DNA of 64,000 nt from Duganella aceris (GCF_011090165.1 NZ_JAADJT010000009.1:124001-188000); one strand, 5' to 3'. Shown: positions 24,195 to 33,675, counted from the first letter of the stretch. Program-made: numbers and translations. Notes: generated by a model from the letters alone, not told the origin.

Positions 24195-27116
24195 ATGCGT
24201 ATCGTAATCGACCTGCAAGCTTGCCAGGGCTCCAGCACCAACCGCGGCATCGGCCGCTATTCGATGGCCCTGCTGCAAGGCATGCTGCGCCAGGCCGGCG
24301 GCCATGAGCTGCACGTCGCCGTCAACAACCACTTCCCGGACGCCGTGGCCGACCTGCGCCGCACGCTGGGCGAATTCCTGCCGCAAAGCCAGATCGGCGG
24401 CTACACGCTGCCGGCGCAGATCTGGGAGCACCAGCCGCTCAACAGCTGGCGCGTGCGCGCCGCCGAGCAATTGCGCGAGCATTACCTGGCCGGGCTGAAG
24501 CCGGACGTGGTGCACATGTCGAGCCTGTTCGAAGGCCTGGGCGAGGACGCTTGCACCTCGGCGCTGCACAGCCGCGGCGACTTCGATACCGCCGTCACGC
24601 TGTACGACCTGATTCCGCTGATCCGCAAGGAAACCTACCTGACCGACCCCAACGTCGCCAACTGGTACTACCGCAAGCTGCAAAGCCTGAAGAACGCCGA
24701 ACTGCTGCTGGCGATCTCCGGCTACTCGCGGCAAGAGGCGATGGAGGCGCTGCAGCTGCCGGACGAGCAAGTGGTCAACATCTCGTCGGCGGTCGACACC
24801 ATCTTCGTGCCGCGCGCCATGAGCGCCGAGGCGGAACTGGCGCTGCGCGGAAAATACAAGCTGACCCGCCCGTTCATCATGTACACCGGCGGCATCGACT
24901 ACCGCAAGAACATCGACGGCCTGATCGCCGCCTACGCCAAGCTGCCGGCCGAGCAACGCCGCCAGTACCAGCTGGCGGTGGTGTGCAGCGTCAAGCAGGA
25001 GGACCGGCTGCGGCTGCTGGCGATCGCCGCCAGGCACGGCGTGCCGGAAGGCGATGTGGTGCTGACCGGCTTCGTCTCCGACGACGAGCTGGTGTCGCTG
25101 TACAACCTGACCTCGCTGTTCGTGTTCCCGTCGCTGCAGGAAGGCTTCGGCCTGCCGGCGCTGGAGGCCATGTCCTGCGGCGTGCCGGTGATCGGCTCCA
25201 ACAACAGCAGCATTCCGGAAGTGATCGGCCGCGCCGACGCGCTGTTCGATCCCAACCACATCGAGCAGATCACCGCCAAGATGCAGGAGGTGCTGAGCAC
25301 GCCGGCCTTCGGCGCTGCGCTGCGCGCGCACGGCCTGGAGCAGGCCAAGCTGTTCTCGTGGGACGCCAGCGCCAAGACCGCGTTGGGCGCCTTCGAGCAG
25401 GTGCACCAGCGCCGCCTGGACAGCCGCCGCGTCGCCGTGACCGTCGGCGGCACGCTGACGCAGACGCCCGGCACGCGCCGGCCGCGCCTGGCCTATGTGT
25501 CGCCGCTGCCGCCGGAACGCAGCGGCATCGCCGACCAGAGCGTCGAGCTGCTGCCGGAACTGGCGCGCTATTACGACATCGAAGTGGTGGTCAACCAGCA
25601 CGAGGTCGGCGAGCGCTGGATCGCGGCCAACTTCCCGGTGCGCGACAGCGCCTGGTTCGACGCCAACGCCGAGCGTTACGACCGCGTGCTGTACCACTTC
25701 GGCAACTCCGGCTTCCACGCCCATATGTTCGGCCTGCTGGCGCGCCATCCGGGCGTGGTGGTGCTGCACGACTTCTACCTCAGCGGCGCGGCGCACTACC
25801 TGTCGTCGCTGAACCGCGAAAGCAACGCCTACGCCCGCATGCTGTATCAATCGCACGGCTACGCCGCGCTGATGCATGAAAAGGCCGAGGGCCGTGAAGC
25901 CTCGTATTACCACTACCCGTGCAACAAGCCGGTGCTGGACCAGGCCGCCGGCGTGATCGTCCACTCCAGCTATTCGCAGCAACTGGCCAAGCGCTGGTAC
26001 GGCGCCGACCAGTACCGCGACTGGCGCTACATCCCGCTGCTGCGCTCGCAACCGGGCACGCTCGACCGCGCCGCCGCGCGCGCCGCGCTGGGCCTGGGCG
26101 ACGACGATTTCCTGGTGTGTTCGTTCGGCCTGCTGGCGGTCACCAAGTGCAACGACAAGATCCTTGAAGCGTGGCTGAACTCGGACCTGGCCAAGGCCAA
26201 GAACTGCCATCTGGTGTTCGTCGGCGAAAACCATGTCGGTCCGTTCGGCAACGCGCTGGCGGCGCGCATGGCCGGCCACGCCAACGTCAAGATCACCGGT
26301 TTCGTTTCGCAGGAGACTTTCCGTACCTACCTGGCGGCCGCCGATTGCGGCGTGCAGCTGCGCAGCCGCTCGCGCGGCGAAACCTCGCTCACCATCCTCG
26401 ACAGCCTGGCCTACGGCCTGCCGACCATCATCAACGCGCACGGCTCGGCGGTGGAAATTCCCGACCACGTGGCCATCAAACTGCCGGACGAGTTCACCGA
26501 CGCCGAACTGAGCGGCGCGATCCTGCGCCTGCGCGACGAGGCCGGCCTGGCCGAGCGGCTGATCGCCGACAGCGCCGAGTACATGCACCGGGTGCACCAC
26601 CCGGCCGCCGTCGGCGCCGCCTACCATGCCGCCATCGAGGACTTCGCGCGCCACAGCCCGCGCGCCCAATACCAACAGGTGCTGGCGGCGCTGGGCGAGA
26701 TCACCGCCGTGGCCGAGCCGGACGAACAGGATTGGGTGCAGGTGGCGGCCAGCCTGGCGGCCAACGCGCCGCCGCGCAACGTACCGCAACTACTGGTCGA
26801 CATCGGCGGCACCGAGAGCGACCCGGCGGCACGCGCCCGGCTGCTGCGGCTGCTGGCCGCGCCGCCCGAAGGCTACCGGGTCGAACCGGTGCGTCATGAA
26901 GAAGACGGCTACCACTACGCGCGCCGCTACACGCTGGCGCTGATCGGCCGCGAGGAACTGACGCTGGCCGACGCCGTGGCCGACGTCAGCCCGCGCGACG
27001 CGCTGCTGGTGCTGGGCGCGGCCGGCAGCGGCGCCCCGGCGACCGCCGCCGCCGCGCTGCACAACCGCGGCGTCACCCTGTTCGACGGCGCCGAAGGAAG
27101 CCTGCATGCAGCCTGA
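24195..27116 (+). CDS. Large two-domain GT4 glycosyltransferase
   Basis: A 973-residue cytoplasmic enzyme with two GT-B fold GT4 modules. Module 1 (~1-410) has SSTNRGIGRYSMALLQGML, MYTGGIDYRKNIDGLI and VFPSLQEGFGLPALEAMSCG, with the conserved E-x7-E donor-site pattern. Module 2 (~425-805) has VSPLPPERSGIADQSVELL and SLTILDSLAYGLPTIINA, where the donor-site Glu pattern is weaker. The last ~160 residues resemble the beginning of a third GT4 module and are similar to the N-terminus of the next gene. It should add two sugars, or a repeating disaccharide, to the lipid-linked glycan. It overlaps the next gene by 11 bp. Confidence 0.87.
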   Translation: MRIVIDLQACQGSSTNRGIGRYSMALLQGMLRQAGGHELHVAVNNHFPDAVADLRRTLGEFLPQSQIGGYTLPAQIWEHQPLNSWRVRAAEQLREHYLAGLKPDVVHMSSLFEGLGEDACTSALHSRGDFDTAVTLYDLIPLIRKETYLTDPNVANWYYRKLQSLKNAELLLAISGYSRQEAMEALQLPDEQVVNISSAVDTIFVPRAMSAEAELALRGKYKLTRPFIMYTGGIDYRKNIDGLIAAYAKLPAEQRRQYQLAVVCSVKQEDRLRLLAIAARHGVPEGDVVLTGFVSDDELVSLYNLTSLFVFPSLQEGFGLPALEAMSCGVPVIGSNNSSIPEVIGRADALFDPNHIEQITAKMQEVLSTPAFGAALRAHGLEQAKLFSWDASAKTALGAFEQVHQRRLDSRRVAVTVGGTLTQTPGTRRPRLAYVSPLPPERSGIADQSVELLPELARYYDIEVVVNQHEVGERWIAANFPVRDSAWFDANAERYDRVLYHFGNSGFHAHMFGLLARHPGVVVLHDFYLSGAAHYLSSLNRESNAYARMLYQSHGYAALMHEKAEGREASYYHYPCNKPVLDQAAGVIVHSSYSQQLAKRWYGADQYRDWRYIPLLRSQPGTLDRAAARAALGLGDDDFLVCSFGLLAVTKCNDKILEAWLNSDLAKAKNCHLVFVGENHVGPFGNALAARMAGHANVKITGFVSQETFRTYLAAADCGVQLRSRSRGETSLTILDSLAYGLPTIINAHGSAVEIPDHVAIKLPDEFTDAELSGAILRLRDEAGLAERLIADSAEYMHRVHHPAAVGAAYHAAIEDFARHSPRAQYQQVLAALGEITAVAEPDEQDWVQVAASLAANAPPRNVPQLLVDIGGTESDPAARARLLRLLAAPPEGYRVEPVRHEEDGYHYARRYTLALIGREELTLADAVADVSPRDALLVLGAAGSGAPATAAAALHNRGVTLFDGAEGSLHAA

Positions 27117-28305
27117 CGCCACGCCGCAACTGCTGCTCGACCTGTCTGAGCTGGTCCGGCACGACGCCCGCTCCGGCGTGCAGCGCGTCACGCGCGGCAT
27201 TCTGACCGCGCTGCTGGCGGCGCCGCCGGCCGGCTTCCGGGTGCGGCCGGTGTACGACGCCGGCGGCTACTACGCCTATGCCGTCGCCGGCGGCGACCAG
27301 GACGGCGCGCCGCGCCAGCAGCCGGCGCCGGCCGGCGAGGAGGAGCCGCTGCGGGTGGCCGAGGGCGACGTCTTCCTCGGCCTCGACCTGACGCTGGAGG
27401 CGGCGGTGCGCAACCGCGCCATGCTCGACGACCTGCGGCGGCACGGCGTGCTGCTGCACTTCGTGGTGTACGACCTGCTGCCGCTGCGCCATCCCGAATG
27501 GTTCCACGCGCCGGTGGCGGCCGCCTTCGGCGCCTGGCTGGAGACCATCGCCGCGCTGGCGGACGGCCTGGTGTGCATCTCGCGCGCCACCGCCGACGAA
27601 CTGCTCGACTGGCTGGACCTGCATCCGCCGACGCGCACCGCGCCATTACAGGTCGGCTACGCCCACCTGGGCGCGGACATCGCGGCCAGCGCCCCGAGCG
27701 GCGGCATCGGCGCCGACGAACTGGCGCTGCTGGCGCTGCTGCGACAGCGGCCGACGCTGCTGATGGTCGGCACGCTGGAGCCGCGCAAGATGCACACCCA
27801 GGCGCTGCGCGCGCTGGAGCGGCTGTGGCGCGACGGCGTCGACGTCAACCTGGTCATCGCCGGCAAGGCCGGCTGGCTGCTGGACCAGCTGGGCCCGTCC
27901 TTGCGCGCCCACGCCGAAGCCGGCAAACGCCTGTTCTGGCTGGAGCGCGCCAGCGACGAAATGTTGCTGCGCCTGTACCAGGACAGCACCGCGCTGCTGG
28001 CGCCGTCGATGGGCGAGGGTTTCGGCCTGCCGCTGATCGAGGCGGCCCAGCATGGGCTGCCGGTGATCGCCCGCGACCTGCCGGTGTTCCGCGAAGTGGG
28101 CGGCGAACACGTCTGGTATTTCAGCGCCGACGACGACGCCGAATTGGCCGCCGCGTTGACGCGCTGGCTGGCCCTGCACACGGCCGGCGAGGCGCCGGCG
28201 TCGGCCGCCATGCCCTATCTGGATTGGGCGACCAGCGCCGAGCGGCTCGGCGATTGCGTGCTGCGCCGCCGCTGGTACCGCGCTGCGACCGTCAAATTAC
28301 CCTAG
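27106..28305 (+). CDS. GT4-family glycosyltransferase
   Basis: A 399-residue GT-B enzyme. The acceptor half starts QLLLDLSELVRHDARSGVQR and contains VVYDLLPLRHPEWF; the donor half has LMVGTLEPRKMHTQALRALE, LVIAGKAGWLLDQ and PSMGEGFGLPLIEAAQHGL with the E-x7-E motif. This pattern fits mannosyl- or rhamnosyltransferases of O-antigen loci. GAAGGAAG precedes the ATG. It overlaps the larger GT4 gene, to whose C-terminal tail its N-terminus is related. It is the last gene before a 120-bp spacer. Confidence 0.88.
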   Translation: MQPDATPQLLLDLSELVRHDARSGVQRVTRGILTALLAAPPAGFRVRPVYDAGGYYAYAVAGGDQDGAPRQQPAPAGEEEPLRVAEGDVFLGLDLTLEAAVRNRAMLDDLRRHGVLLHFVVYDLLPLRHPEWFHAPVAAAFGAWLETIAALADGLVCISRATADELLDWLDLHPPTRTAPLQVGYAHLGADIAASAPSGGIGADELALLALLRQRPTLLMVGTLEPRKMHTQALRALERLWRDGVDVNLVIAGKAGWLLDQLGPSLRAHAEAGKRLFWLERASDEMLLRLYQDSTALLAPSMGEGFGLPLIEAAQHGLPVIARDLPVFREVGGEHVWYFSADDDAELAAALTRWLALHTAGEAPASAAMPYLDWATSAERLGDCVLRRRWYRAATVKLP

Positions 28306-28425
28306 GCTTACAAATTATCACAATTTAGCGCCCGCGCCGGACTCCCGGCCGGGCCGCGCCGCATTGCTGATTTCGCAATAGCCCGATATACTAAACGACA
28401 CTTTTACCTTTATTTACACGCTGCT

Positions 28426-30519
28426 ATGCTCCCACGCCTATTCCAATCTGGGATGCTGACCAGACGCTGGTTACCGATTTTCCTCTGCATCAATATTCTA
28501 TTGCTGGCGTTCTACCTGCTGGTGGACTACCAGCTGATGTTCCACTCCGACTCCGCCGTCAAGAACCTGCTGGCGCAGGAAATCATCGAAACCGGCCGTT
28601 ACTTCCCGCCCGACTGGAACTACGCCAACAACGATTTGTGGGTGTTCTACACCCAGACCTTCGTGCTCCCGCTGCTGCTGTTCATGCACAACGGCTTCCT
28701 GGCGCACGCCGGTTCCGACCTGGTGTCGGCGGCGCTGATCCTGCACGGCACCTGGTTGCTGACCGGGCTGCTGGAGCAAAGCCGGCTGGCGCGGCTGCTG
28801 GGCATGCTGGTGCTGTCGGCGGGCATGTCGCTGATCATGGCCGAGCACATCTACGGCCAGGCCGCCTACGGCTCGATGTATTACATGGCCTGCTACCTGA
28901 TCTGCGCCTACTGGCATCTGAGCCAGGCCAAGGGCGGCCGCCGGCTGCTGCTGTCGGCCGCCGCCACCGTGGCGCTGACGGCGCTGGTGTTCTGGGCCAA
29001 TCCGCAACGGGCGCTGTTGTTCTACGGCCTGCCGCTGTTGTGCGCCGGCGCCTGCCAGCAGTGGCTGGAATACCAGGCCGCGCGTGGCGAGCGGCGTCCG
29101 GCGTCGCGGCGCCAGCTGCTGGCGCTGGCGCTGACCGTGGCCGGCATCGCGCTCGGTGTGCTGCTGAGCAAATACACGCTGCAGAAGGTGCACAACACCG
29201 CCGGCCTGACCGCGATGCAGTGGCTGGATTTCGACCACATGAGCAAGCAGGGGGCCGGCGTGGTGGCCGGCGTGGTCGGCCTGTTCGACGGCGTGCCGCG
29301 CGCCAACTCGACGGTGGTGTCGCTGTTCGGCGCCTACCAGATGCTGCGCCTGGTGGGCGCCTTCGTGCTGTTGCTGATGTTGCCGTGGGCGCTGTACAAG
29401 GCGGTCCAGCCGCGCCGCACCTCGCGCCAGCTGGTGGTGGTGTTCGCCGCCGTCTCGCTCGGCCTGAACCTGCTGATCGTGCTCACCACCGACCTGGCCG
29501 ACATGGGCTATGCGCCCGGCGGCGTACGCTACCTGGTGCCGTCGCTGCTGATCATGCTGCTGATCCTGATCGGCGTGGTGGTCGACCGGCGCGCGCTGCC
29601 GCCGCTGTTGCGCGCGGCCGGCCTGGCCGGTGTGCTGTTGCTGGCCTCCAGCGCGCCGGCCTCCTACTTGTATCCCTACAGCAGCTTCCTGCATCTGCCG
29701 CGCCAGGGCGTGATGCTGCAGACGCCGGACCAGCAGCTGAGTCATTTCCTGCAACAGCAGGGCCTGCGCTACGGCTACGCCAGCTTCTGGAACGCCGGCA
29801 AGCTGTCGGTGCTCAGCGGCGGCGCGTTGCGGGTGCGCCAGGTCAGCATCGAGCGCGGCCTGCCGCAGCCGGTGCGCAAGCTGAGCTCCAACCGCTGGTA
29901 CCAACCGTCGTACTGGCAGGGCGAAACCTTCCTGATGCTGCGCGACGATGAACTGCAGGCGCTGAACCAGCCGCTGCTCGACAGCTACGCCGGCGCGCAG
30001 CGCCGCCTGCGCTTCCAGGACTACACCATCCTGGTGTTCCCGGCCAACCTGGCCGCCAGCCTGCCGTCGTGGGACCTCGCCGTCGACAATCCGGTGCACT
30101 ACCGCATCGACGCGCAATCGATGCACCTGATCGGCCGGCTCGAGGGCGGGCCGGAGCAGCCGGGCGCGCTGACCGCACAGCCCGGCGAATCGGGCGCCCT
30201 GCACTTCGGACCGATGCGCGCGCTCAACGGCGGCGACTACACGGTCCAGTTCGCGCTCGACGCCGGCGGCGACGGCGTGCATGATTTCGGCTTCGTCGAC
30301 ATCGTCGACGGCGGCGGCGTCACCATCCTGGCGCGCCGCCAGCTCACCGACGCCGGCCCGCAACGCATCGCGCTGCGCTTCCGCAGCGACCAACCGCTGT
30401 CGACGGTCGAGTTCCGCGTCTTCAGCAGCGGCCAGGGGCGCTTGACGCTGCGCGGCATCGACATCGCGCGCACCCCACCCAACAGCATCGCCGCGGCCCC
30501 GGCCGCGCAGGAGAAATAG
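28426..30519 (+). CDS. Polytopic GT-C-like glycosyltransferase with C-terminal periplasmic domain
   Basis: A 697-residue inner-membrane protein with about ten helices (~12-430) and a hydrophilic C-terminal part. After helix 1 a periplasmic loop carries LMFHSDSAVKNLLAQEI and RYFPPDWNYANNDLWV, matching the acidic loop of GT-C enzymes that use polyprenyl-phosphate sugars. Residues ~440-560 (GLRYGYASFWNAGKLSVLSG) resemble the C-terminal part of the two 509-residue proteins at 35130-38185. The final ~130 residues look like an extra beta domain (VQFALDAGGDGVHDFGFVDI). It is followed at 2 bp by a GtrB-like GT2. Its start is uncertain; ATG at 28453 is possible. Confidence 0.7.
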   Translation: MLPRLFQSGMLTRRWLPIFLCINILLLAFYLLVDYQLMFHSDSAVKNLLAQEIIETGRYFPPDWNYANNDLWVFYTQTFVLPLLLFMHNGFLAHAGSDLVSAALILHGTWLLTGLLEQSRLARLLGMLVLSAGMSLIMAEHIYGQAAYGSMYYMACYLICAYWHLSQAKGGRRLLLSAAATVALTALVFWANPQRALLFYGLPLLCAGACQQWLEYQAARGERRPASRRQLLALALTVAGIALGVLLSKYTLQKVHNTAGLTAMQWLDFDHMSKQGAGVVAGVVGLFDGVPRANSTVVSLFGAYQMLRLVGAFVLLLMLPWALYKAVQPRRTSRQLVVVFAAVSLGLNLLIVLTTDLADMGYAPGGVRYLVPSLLIMLLILIGVVVDRRALPPLLRAAGLAGVLLLASSAPASYLYPYSSFLHLPRQGVMLQTPDQQLSHFLQQQGLRYGYASFWNAGKLSVLSGGALRVRQVSIERGLPQPVRKLSSNRWYQPSYWQGETFLMLRDDELQALNQPLLDSYAGAQRRLRFQDYTILVFPANLAASLPSWDLAVDNPVHYRIDAQSMHLIGRLEGGPEQPGALTAQPGESGALHFGPMRALNGGDYTVQFALDAGGDGVHDFGFVDIVDGGGVTILARRQLTDAGPQRIALRFRSDQPLSTVEFRVFSSGQGRLTLRGIDIARTPPNSIAAAPAAQEK

Positions 30520-30521
30520 AA

Positions 30522-31475
30522 ATGCAGGCAACACCTTTGATCTCGGTCGTGATCCCGGTCTACAAGGCCGAAAAAATGCTCGACGAGCTGTACACCCGCT
30601 TGCGCGACGCGCTGGAGACGGTCAGCACCAACTTCGAAATCGTGCTGGTCGAGGACTGCGGCGGCGACCGCTCGTGGCAGGTGATCGAGCGCCTGGCCGA
30701 GGCCGATCCGCGCGTGGTCGGGCTGCAGTTCTCGCGCAACTTCGGCCAGCACTACGGCATCACCGCCGGCCTCGACCAGTGTCGCGGCGACTGGGTGGTG
30801 GTCATGGACTGCGACCTGCAGGACGCGCCGGAGGAAATCCCGCGCCTGTACCACAAGGCCCAGGAAGGCTACGACGTGGTGCTGGCGCTGCGCGGCCAGC
30901 GCCAGGATCCGCCGCTGAAGCGCTTCACCTCGTGGCTGTTCTACCGCCTGTTCAGCTATCTGGCCGACATCGACTTCAGCGGCGACAGCGGCAACTTCCG
31001 CATCATGTCGCGCCAGGTGGTGAAGAACTTCAACCGCATGCGCGAGCAGCTGCGCTTCTTCGGCGGCCATGTGCAGTGGATGGGCTTCCCCACCACCGGG
31101 CTGCAGGTGCAGCACGCCGAGCGCGCCGAAGGCAAGTCGACCTACACCTTCGCCAAGCTGTGGAAGCTGGCGGCCGACACCATCATCGCCTACTCCGACA
31201 AGCCGTTGCGCATCGCGGCGCGGCTGGGCCTGTCGATGGCGGCGGTGTCGCTCGGCTTCGGCGCCTTCCTCCTGATCCGTTCCATGATCCACAGCTCGCC
31301 GATTCCCGGCTGGTCCAGCCTGATCGTCTCGCTGTACTTCATCGGCGGCCTGATCATCGGCATCCTCGGCATCATGGGCGTCTACCTGGGCAAGGCCTTC
31401 GACGAGACCAAGAAGCGTCCGCTGTACATCGTGCGCCGGCTGACGCCGAACGCGCAGGAGATGGCCGATGAGTGA
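30522..31475 (+). CDS. GT2 polyprenyl-phosphate sugar transferase (GtrB/ArnC-like)
   Basis: A 317-residue GT-A enzyme with the DPM1/GtrB layout: SVVIPVYKAEKMLDELY at the start, the nucleotide-binding VEDCGGDRSW, the metal-binding DCDLQDAPEEIPRLY, the middle GKSTYTFAKLWKLAADTI, and two C-terminal membrane helices (~235-290). Such enzymes transfer a sugar from a nucleotide to undecaprenyl phosphate at the cytoplasmic face. AGGAG lies 8 nt before the ATG. It overlaps the acetyltransferase gene by 8 bp and sits with a small flippase and a GT-C enzyme, the usual trio for periplasmic glycan decoration. Confidence 0.88.
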   Translation: MQATPLISVVIPVYKAEKMLDELYTRLRDALETVSTNFEIVLVEDCGGDRSWQVIERLAEADPRVVGLQFSRNFGQHYGITAGLDQCRGDWVVVMDCDLQDAPEEIPRLYHKAQEGYDVVLALRGQRQDPPLKRFTSWLFYRLFSYLADIDFSGDSGNFRIMSRQVVKNFNRMREQLRFFGGHVQWMGFPTTGLQVQHAERAEGKSTYTFAKLWKLAADTIIAYSDKPLRIAARLGLSMAAVSLGFGAFLLIRSMIHSSPIPGWSSLIVSLYFIGGLIIGILGIMGVYLGKAFDETKKRPLYIVRRLTPNAQEMADE

Positions 31476-32166
31476 TTTGCTGAAGGCCGCGCCATGGGAC
31501 CAGGCCGCCTTCGGCATGCCGGCCTGGGAATTGACCGAATACAGCACGGCGGCGCTGGACGCGGCCGACGCCACGCCCGGCCACCAGACCATCAAGCTCG
31601 ATCCGCTGGCCGACAAGCGCGCGCTGCACGAGCGCGGCTTCTACTACACCGACACGCTGCTGGAAACCGTGGCCGGACGCGAGCAGCTGCGTCCGCTCAA
31701 GCCGCTGGACGGCCACAATATGTCGACCGCCGCCAAAATCGTCGCCATCGGCCGCGAGTTCGAGCTCGACGCCGCGCTGGCGATCTGCCACGGCGCCTTC
31801 GCGCACGGCCGTTTCCACCGCGACTTCCAGATCGATCCGGCCGGCGCCACGCTGCGCTACGACAACTGGCTGCGCCAGCTGGCCGCCGCCGGCCAGGTCT
31901 ACGGCCTGTTCGCCGAGGGCGCGCTGGCCGGCTTCATCGGCTACCACGGCAACGCGCTGGTGCTGCACGCGGTGGCGCCGGCCTACCGCGGCCGCGGCCT
32001 GGCCAAGTACTGGTGGCGCCAGGTGATCGTCGAGCTGTTCAACGCCGGCCACCCGACGGTCACCAGTTCCATCTCGGCCGGCAACATGGCGGTGCTGAAC
32101 TTGTACGCCACCCAGGGCTTCTCGTTCCGCCATCCGCAAGATATCTATCACCGCATCGTAAAGTGA
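31468..32166 (+). CDS. WecD-like GNAT sugar N-acetyltransferase
   Basis: A 232-residue GNAT protein. It starts like WecD (WDQAAFGMPAWEL) and later has AFAHGRFHRDFQIDP, YDNWLRQL, the acetyl-CoA loop VAPAYRGRGLAKYWW, and SAGNMAVLNLYATQGF near the end. WecD acetylates dTDP-4-amino-4,6-dideoxy-D-galactose to give dTDP-Fuc4NAc. The closely linked WecE homologue makes exactly that substrate, supporting the assignment. Similarity to WecD was judged by eye from motifs, and a related sugar or acyl donor is possible. AGGAG precedes ATG 31468, which overlaps the GT2 gene. Confidence 0.75.
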   Translation: MSDLLKAAPWDQAAFGMPAWELTEYSTAALDAADATPGHQTIKLDPLADKRALHERGFYYTDTLLETVAGREQLRPLKPLDGHNMSTAAKIVAIGREFELDAALAICHGAFAHGRFHRDFQIDPAGATLRYDNWLRQLAAAGQVYGLFAEGALAGFIGYHGNALVLHAVAPAYRGRGLAKYWWRQVIVELFNAGHPTVTSSISAGNMAVLNLYATQGFSFRHPQDIYHRIVK

Positions 32167-32173
32167 GCGCACC

Positions 32174-32536
32174 ATGAATTACCTGTACATCGCCATGACC
32201 ATTTTCCTCACCGTGTTCGGCCAGATCGCCATCAAGATGCAGGTGGCCAAGGCCGGCGCGCTGCCGGACGCCGGCGGCGACAAGCTGATGTTCCTGGTGC
32301 GCCTGCTGCTCAACCCGTGGATCGTGGCCGCCTTCGCCGCCGCCTTCCTGGCCTCGATTTCGTGGATGGGCGCGATGACCAAATTCGAACTGAGCCACGC
32401 CTATCCGTTCATGGCGCTGAATTTCGTCATCGTGCTGCTGCTGAGCGCGTGGCTGTTCAATGAACCGCTGTCCGTCACCCGCATGGCCGGGGTGGCGCTG
32501 ATCTGTATCGGCACCATCGTCGCCGCCCAAGGCTAA
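32174..32536 (+). CDS. Small EamA/SMR-type transporter, ArnE/ArnF-like flippase subunit
   Basis: A 120-residue protein with four predicted transmembrane helices (YLYIAMTIFLTVFGQIAIK, PWIVAAFAAAFLASISWMGA, PFMALNFVIVLLLSAWLF, MAGVALICIGTIVAA). It matches the small multidrug-resistance-like fold of ArnE/ArnF, which flip undecaprenyl-phosphate-aminosugar. Its place between a GtrB-like GT2, the WecD-like enzyme and WecE suggests it moves the undecaprenyl-phosphate-linked Fuc4N-type sugar to the periplasm. It may act as a homodimer since only one copy is present. Confidence 0.78.
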   Translation: MNYLYIAMTIFLTVFGQIAIKMQVAKAGALPDAGGDKLMFLVRLLLNPWIVAAFAAAFLASISWMGAMTKFELSHAYPFMALNFVIVLLLSAWLFNEPLSVTRMAGVALICIGTIVAAQG

Positions 32537-32547
32537 GGAGATCCCGC

Positions 32548-33675
32548 ATGAATCCCATTCCGTTCAACAAACCCTTCATGACCGGCCGCGAGCTGTGGTA
32601 CATCGCCCAGGCGCACACCAACGGCCACCTGTCCGGCGACGGCCAGTTCACCAAGAAATGTCACGCCTGGATCGAGCGCAGCACCGGCACCCGGCGCGCG
32701 CTGCTGACCCACTCCTGCACCGCCGCGCTGGAGATGTCGGCGCTGCTGGCCGAGCTGCAGCCGGGCGACGAGGTGATCATGCCGTCGTACACCTTCGTCT
32801 CCACCGCCAACGCCTTCGTTATGCGCGGCGCGGTGCCGGTGTTCGTCGACATCCGCCCGGACACGCTCAACATCGACGAGAGCAAGATCGAAGCCGCGAT
32901 TACGCCGCGCACCAAGGTGATCCTGCCGGTGCACTACGCCGGCGTGGCCTGCGAGATGGACACCATCATGGAGATCGCCGCGCGCCACCAGCTGATCGTC
33001 ATCGAGGACGCGGCGCAGGGCATCATGTCGACCTACAAGGGCCGGGCGCTGGGCACCATCGGCCACATGGGCGCGTATTCCTTCCACGAGACCAAGAACA
33101 TCATCGCCGGCGAAGGCGGCGCGCTGCTGGTCAACGACCCGGCGCTGGCCGAGCGCGCCGAGATCATCCGCGAAAAGGGCACCAACCGCAGTCAGTTCTT
33201 CCGCGGCCAGGTCGACAAGTACACCTGGGTCGACATCGGCTCGTCCTACCTGCCGGGCGAAGTGATCGCCGCCTTCCTGTGGGCGCAGATGGAGGAGGCC
33301 GACAACATCACCGCGCGCCGGCTGGCGCTGTGGGACCGTTATCACGCGGCGCTGGCGCCGCTGGAGGCCGACGGTCTGCTGCGCTGTCCGGTGGTGCCGG
33401 CCGACTGCAGCCACAACGCGCACATGTACTACATCCTGCTCGACTCGCTGGAGCAGCGCACCAAGGTGATCGCCGCCATGAAGCAACAGGGTGTCAGCTG
33501 CGTGTTCCACTACGTGCCGCTGCACAGCGCGCCGTACGGGGTCAAGCACAGCCGCCACGTCGGCGACATGACGCACACCAACACGCTGTCGGACCGCCTG
33601 CTGCGCCTGCCGCTGTGGGTCGGGCTGGAAGAGGAACAGGAGCGCGTGCTGAACGCGCTGCGCGCAGCGCTGTGA
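32548..33675 (+). CDS. wecE: dTDP-4-amino-4,6-dideoxygalactose transaminase
   Basis: A 375-residue PLP-dependent sugar aminotransferase very similar along its length to enterobacterial WecE/RffA: GDGQFTKKCHAWIE, THSCTAALEMSALL, GDEVIMPSYTFVSTANAF, HYAGVACEMDTIM, EDAAQGIMSTYKGRALGTIG, the Schiff-base lysine in SFHETKN, and EKGTNRSQFFRGQVDKYTW. It converts dTDP-4-keto-6-deoxyglucose to dTDP-Fuc4N using glutamate. The dTDP-sugar precursor genes (rmlA, rmlB) are not in the window and must be elsewhere. AAGGAG precedes the ATG. Its stop overlaps the GTG start of the HAD-UbiA gene by 4 bp. Confidence 0.93.
   Translation: MNPIPFNKPFMTGRELWYIAQAHTNGHLSGDGQFTKKCHAWIERSTGTRRALLTHSCTAALEMSALLAELQPGDEVIMPSYTFVSTANAFVMRGAVPVFVDIRPDTLNIDESKIEAAITPRTKVILPVHYAGVACEMDTIMEIAARHQLIVIEDAAQGIMSTYKGRALGTIGHMGAYSFHETKNIIAGEGGALLVNDPALAERAEIIREKGTNRSQFFRGQVDKYTWVDIGSSYLPGEVIAAFLWAQMEEADNITARRLALWDRYHAALAPLEADGLLRCPVVPADCSHNAHMYYILLDSLEQRTKVIAAMKQQGVSCVFHYVPLHSAPYGVKHSRHVGDMTHTNTLSDRLLRLPLWVGLEEEQERVLNALRAAL

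Noticed and set aside
22662..26789. 1375-codon open frame on the minus strand across wzt, the FkbM gene and the large GT4 gene
   Set aside because: It is a mirror of high-GC codon bias in the plus-strand genes, crosses three well-supported genes, and its translation is low-complexity (Arg, Gln, Val, Gly) without domains.
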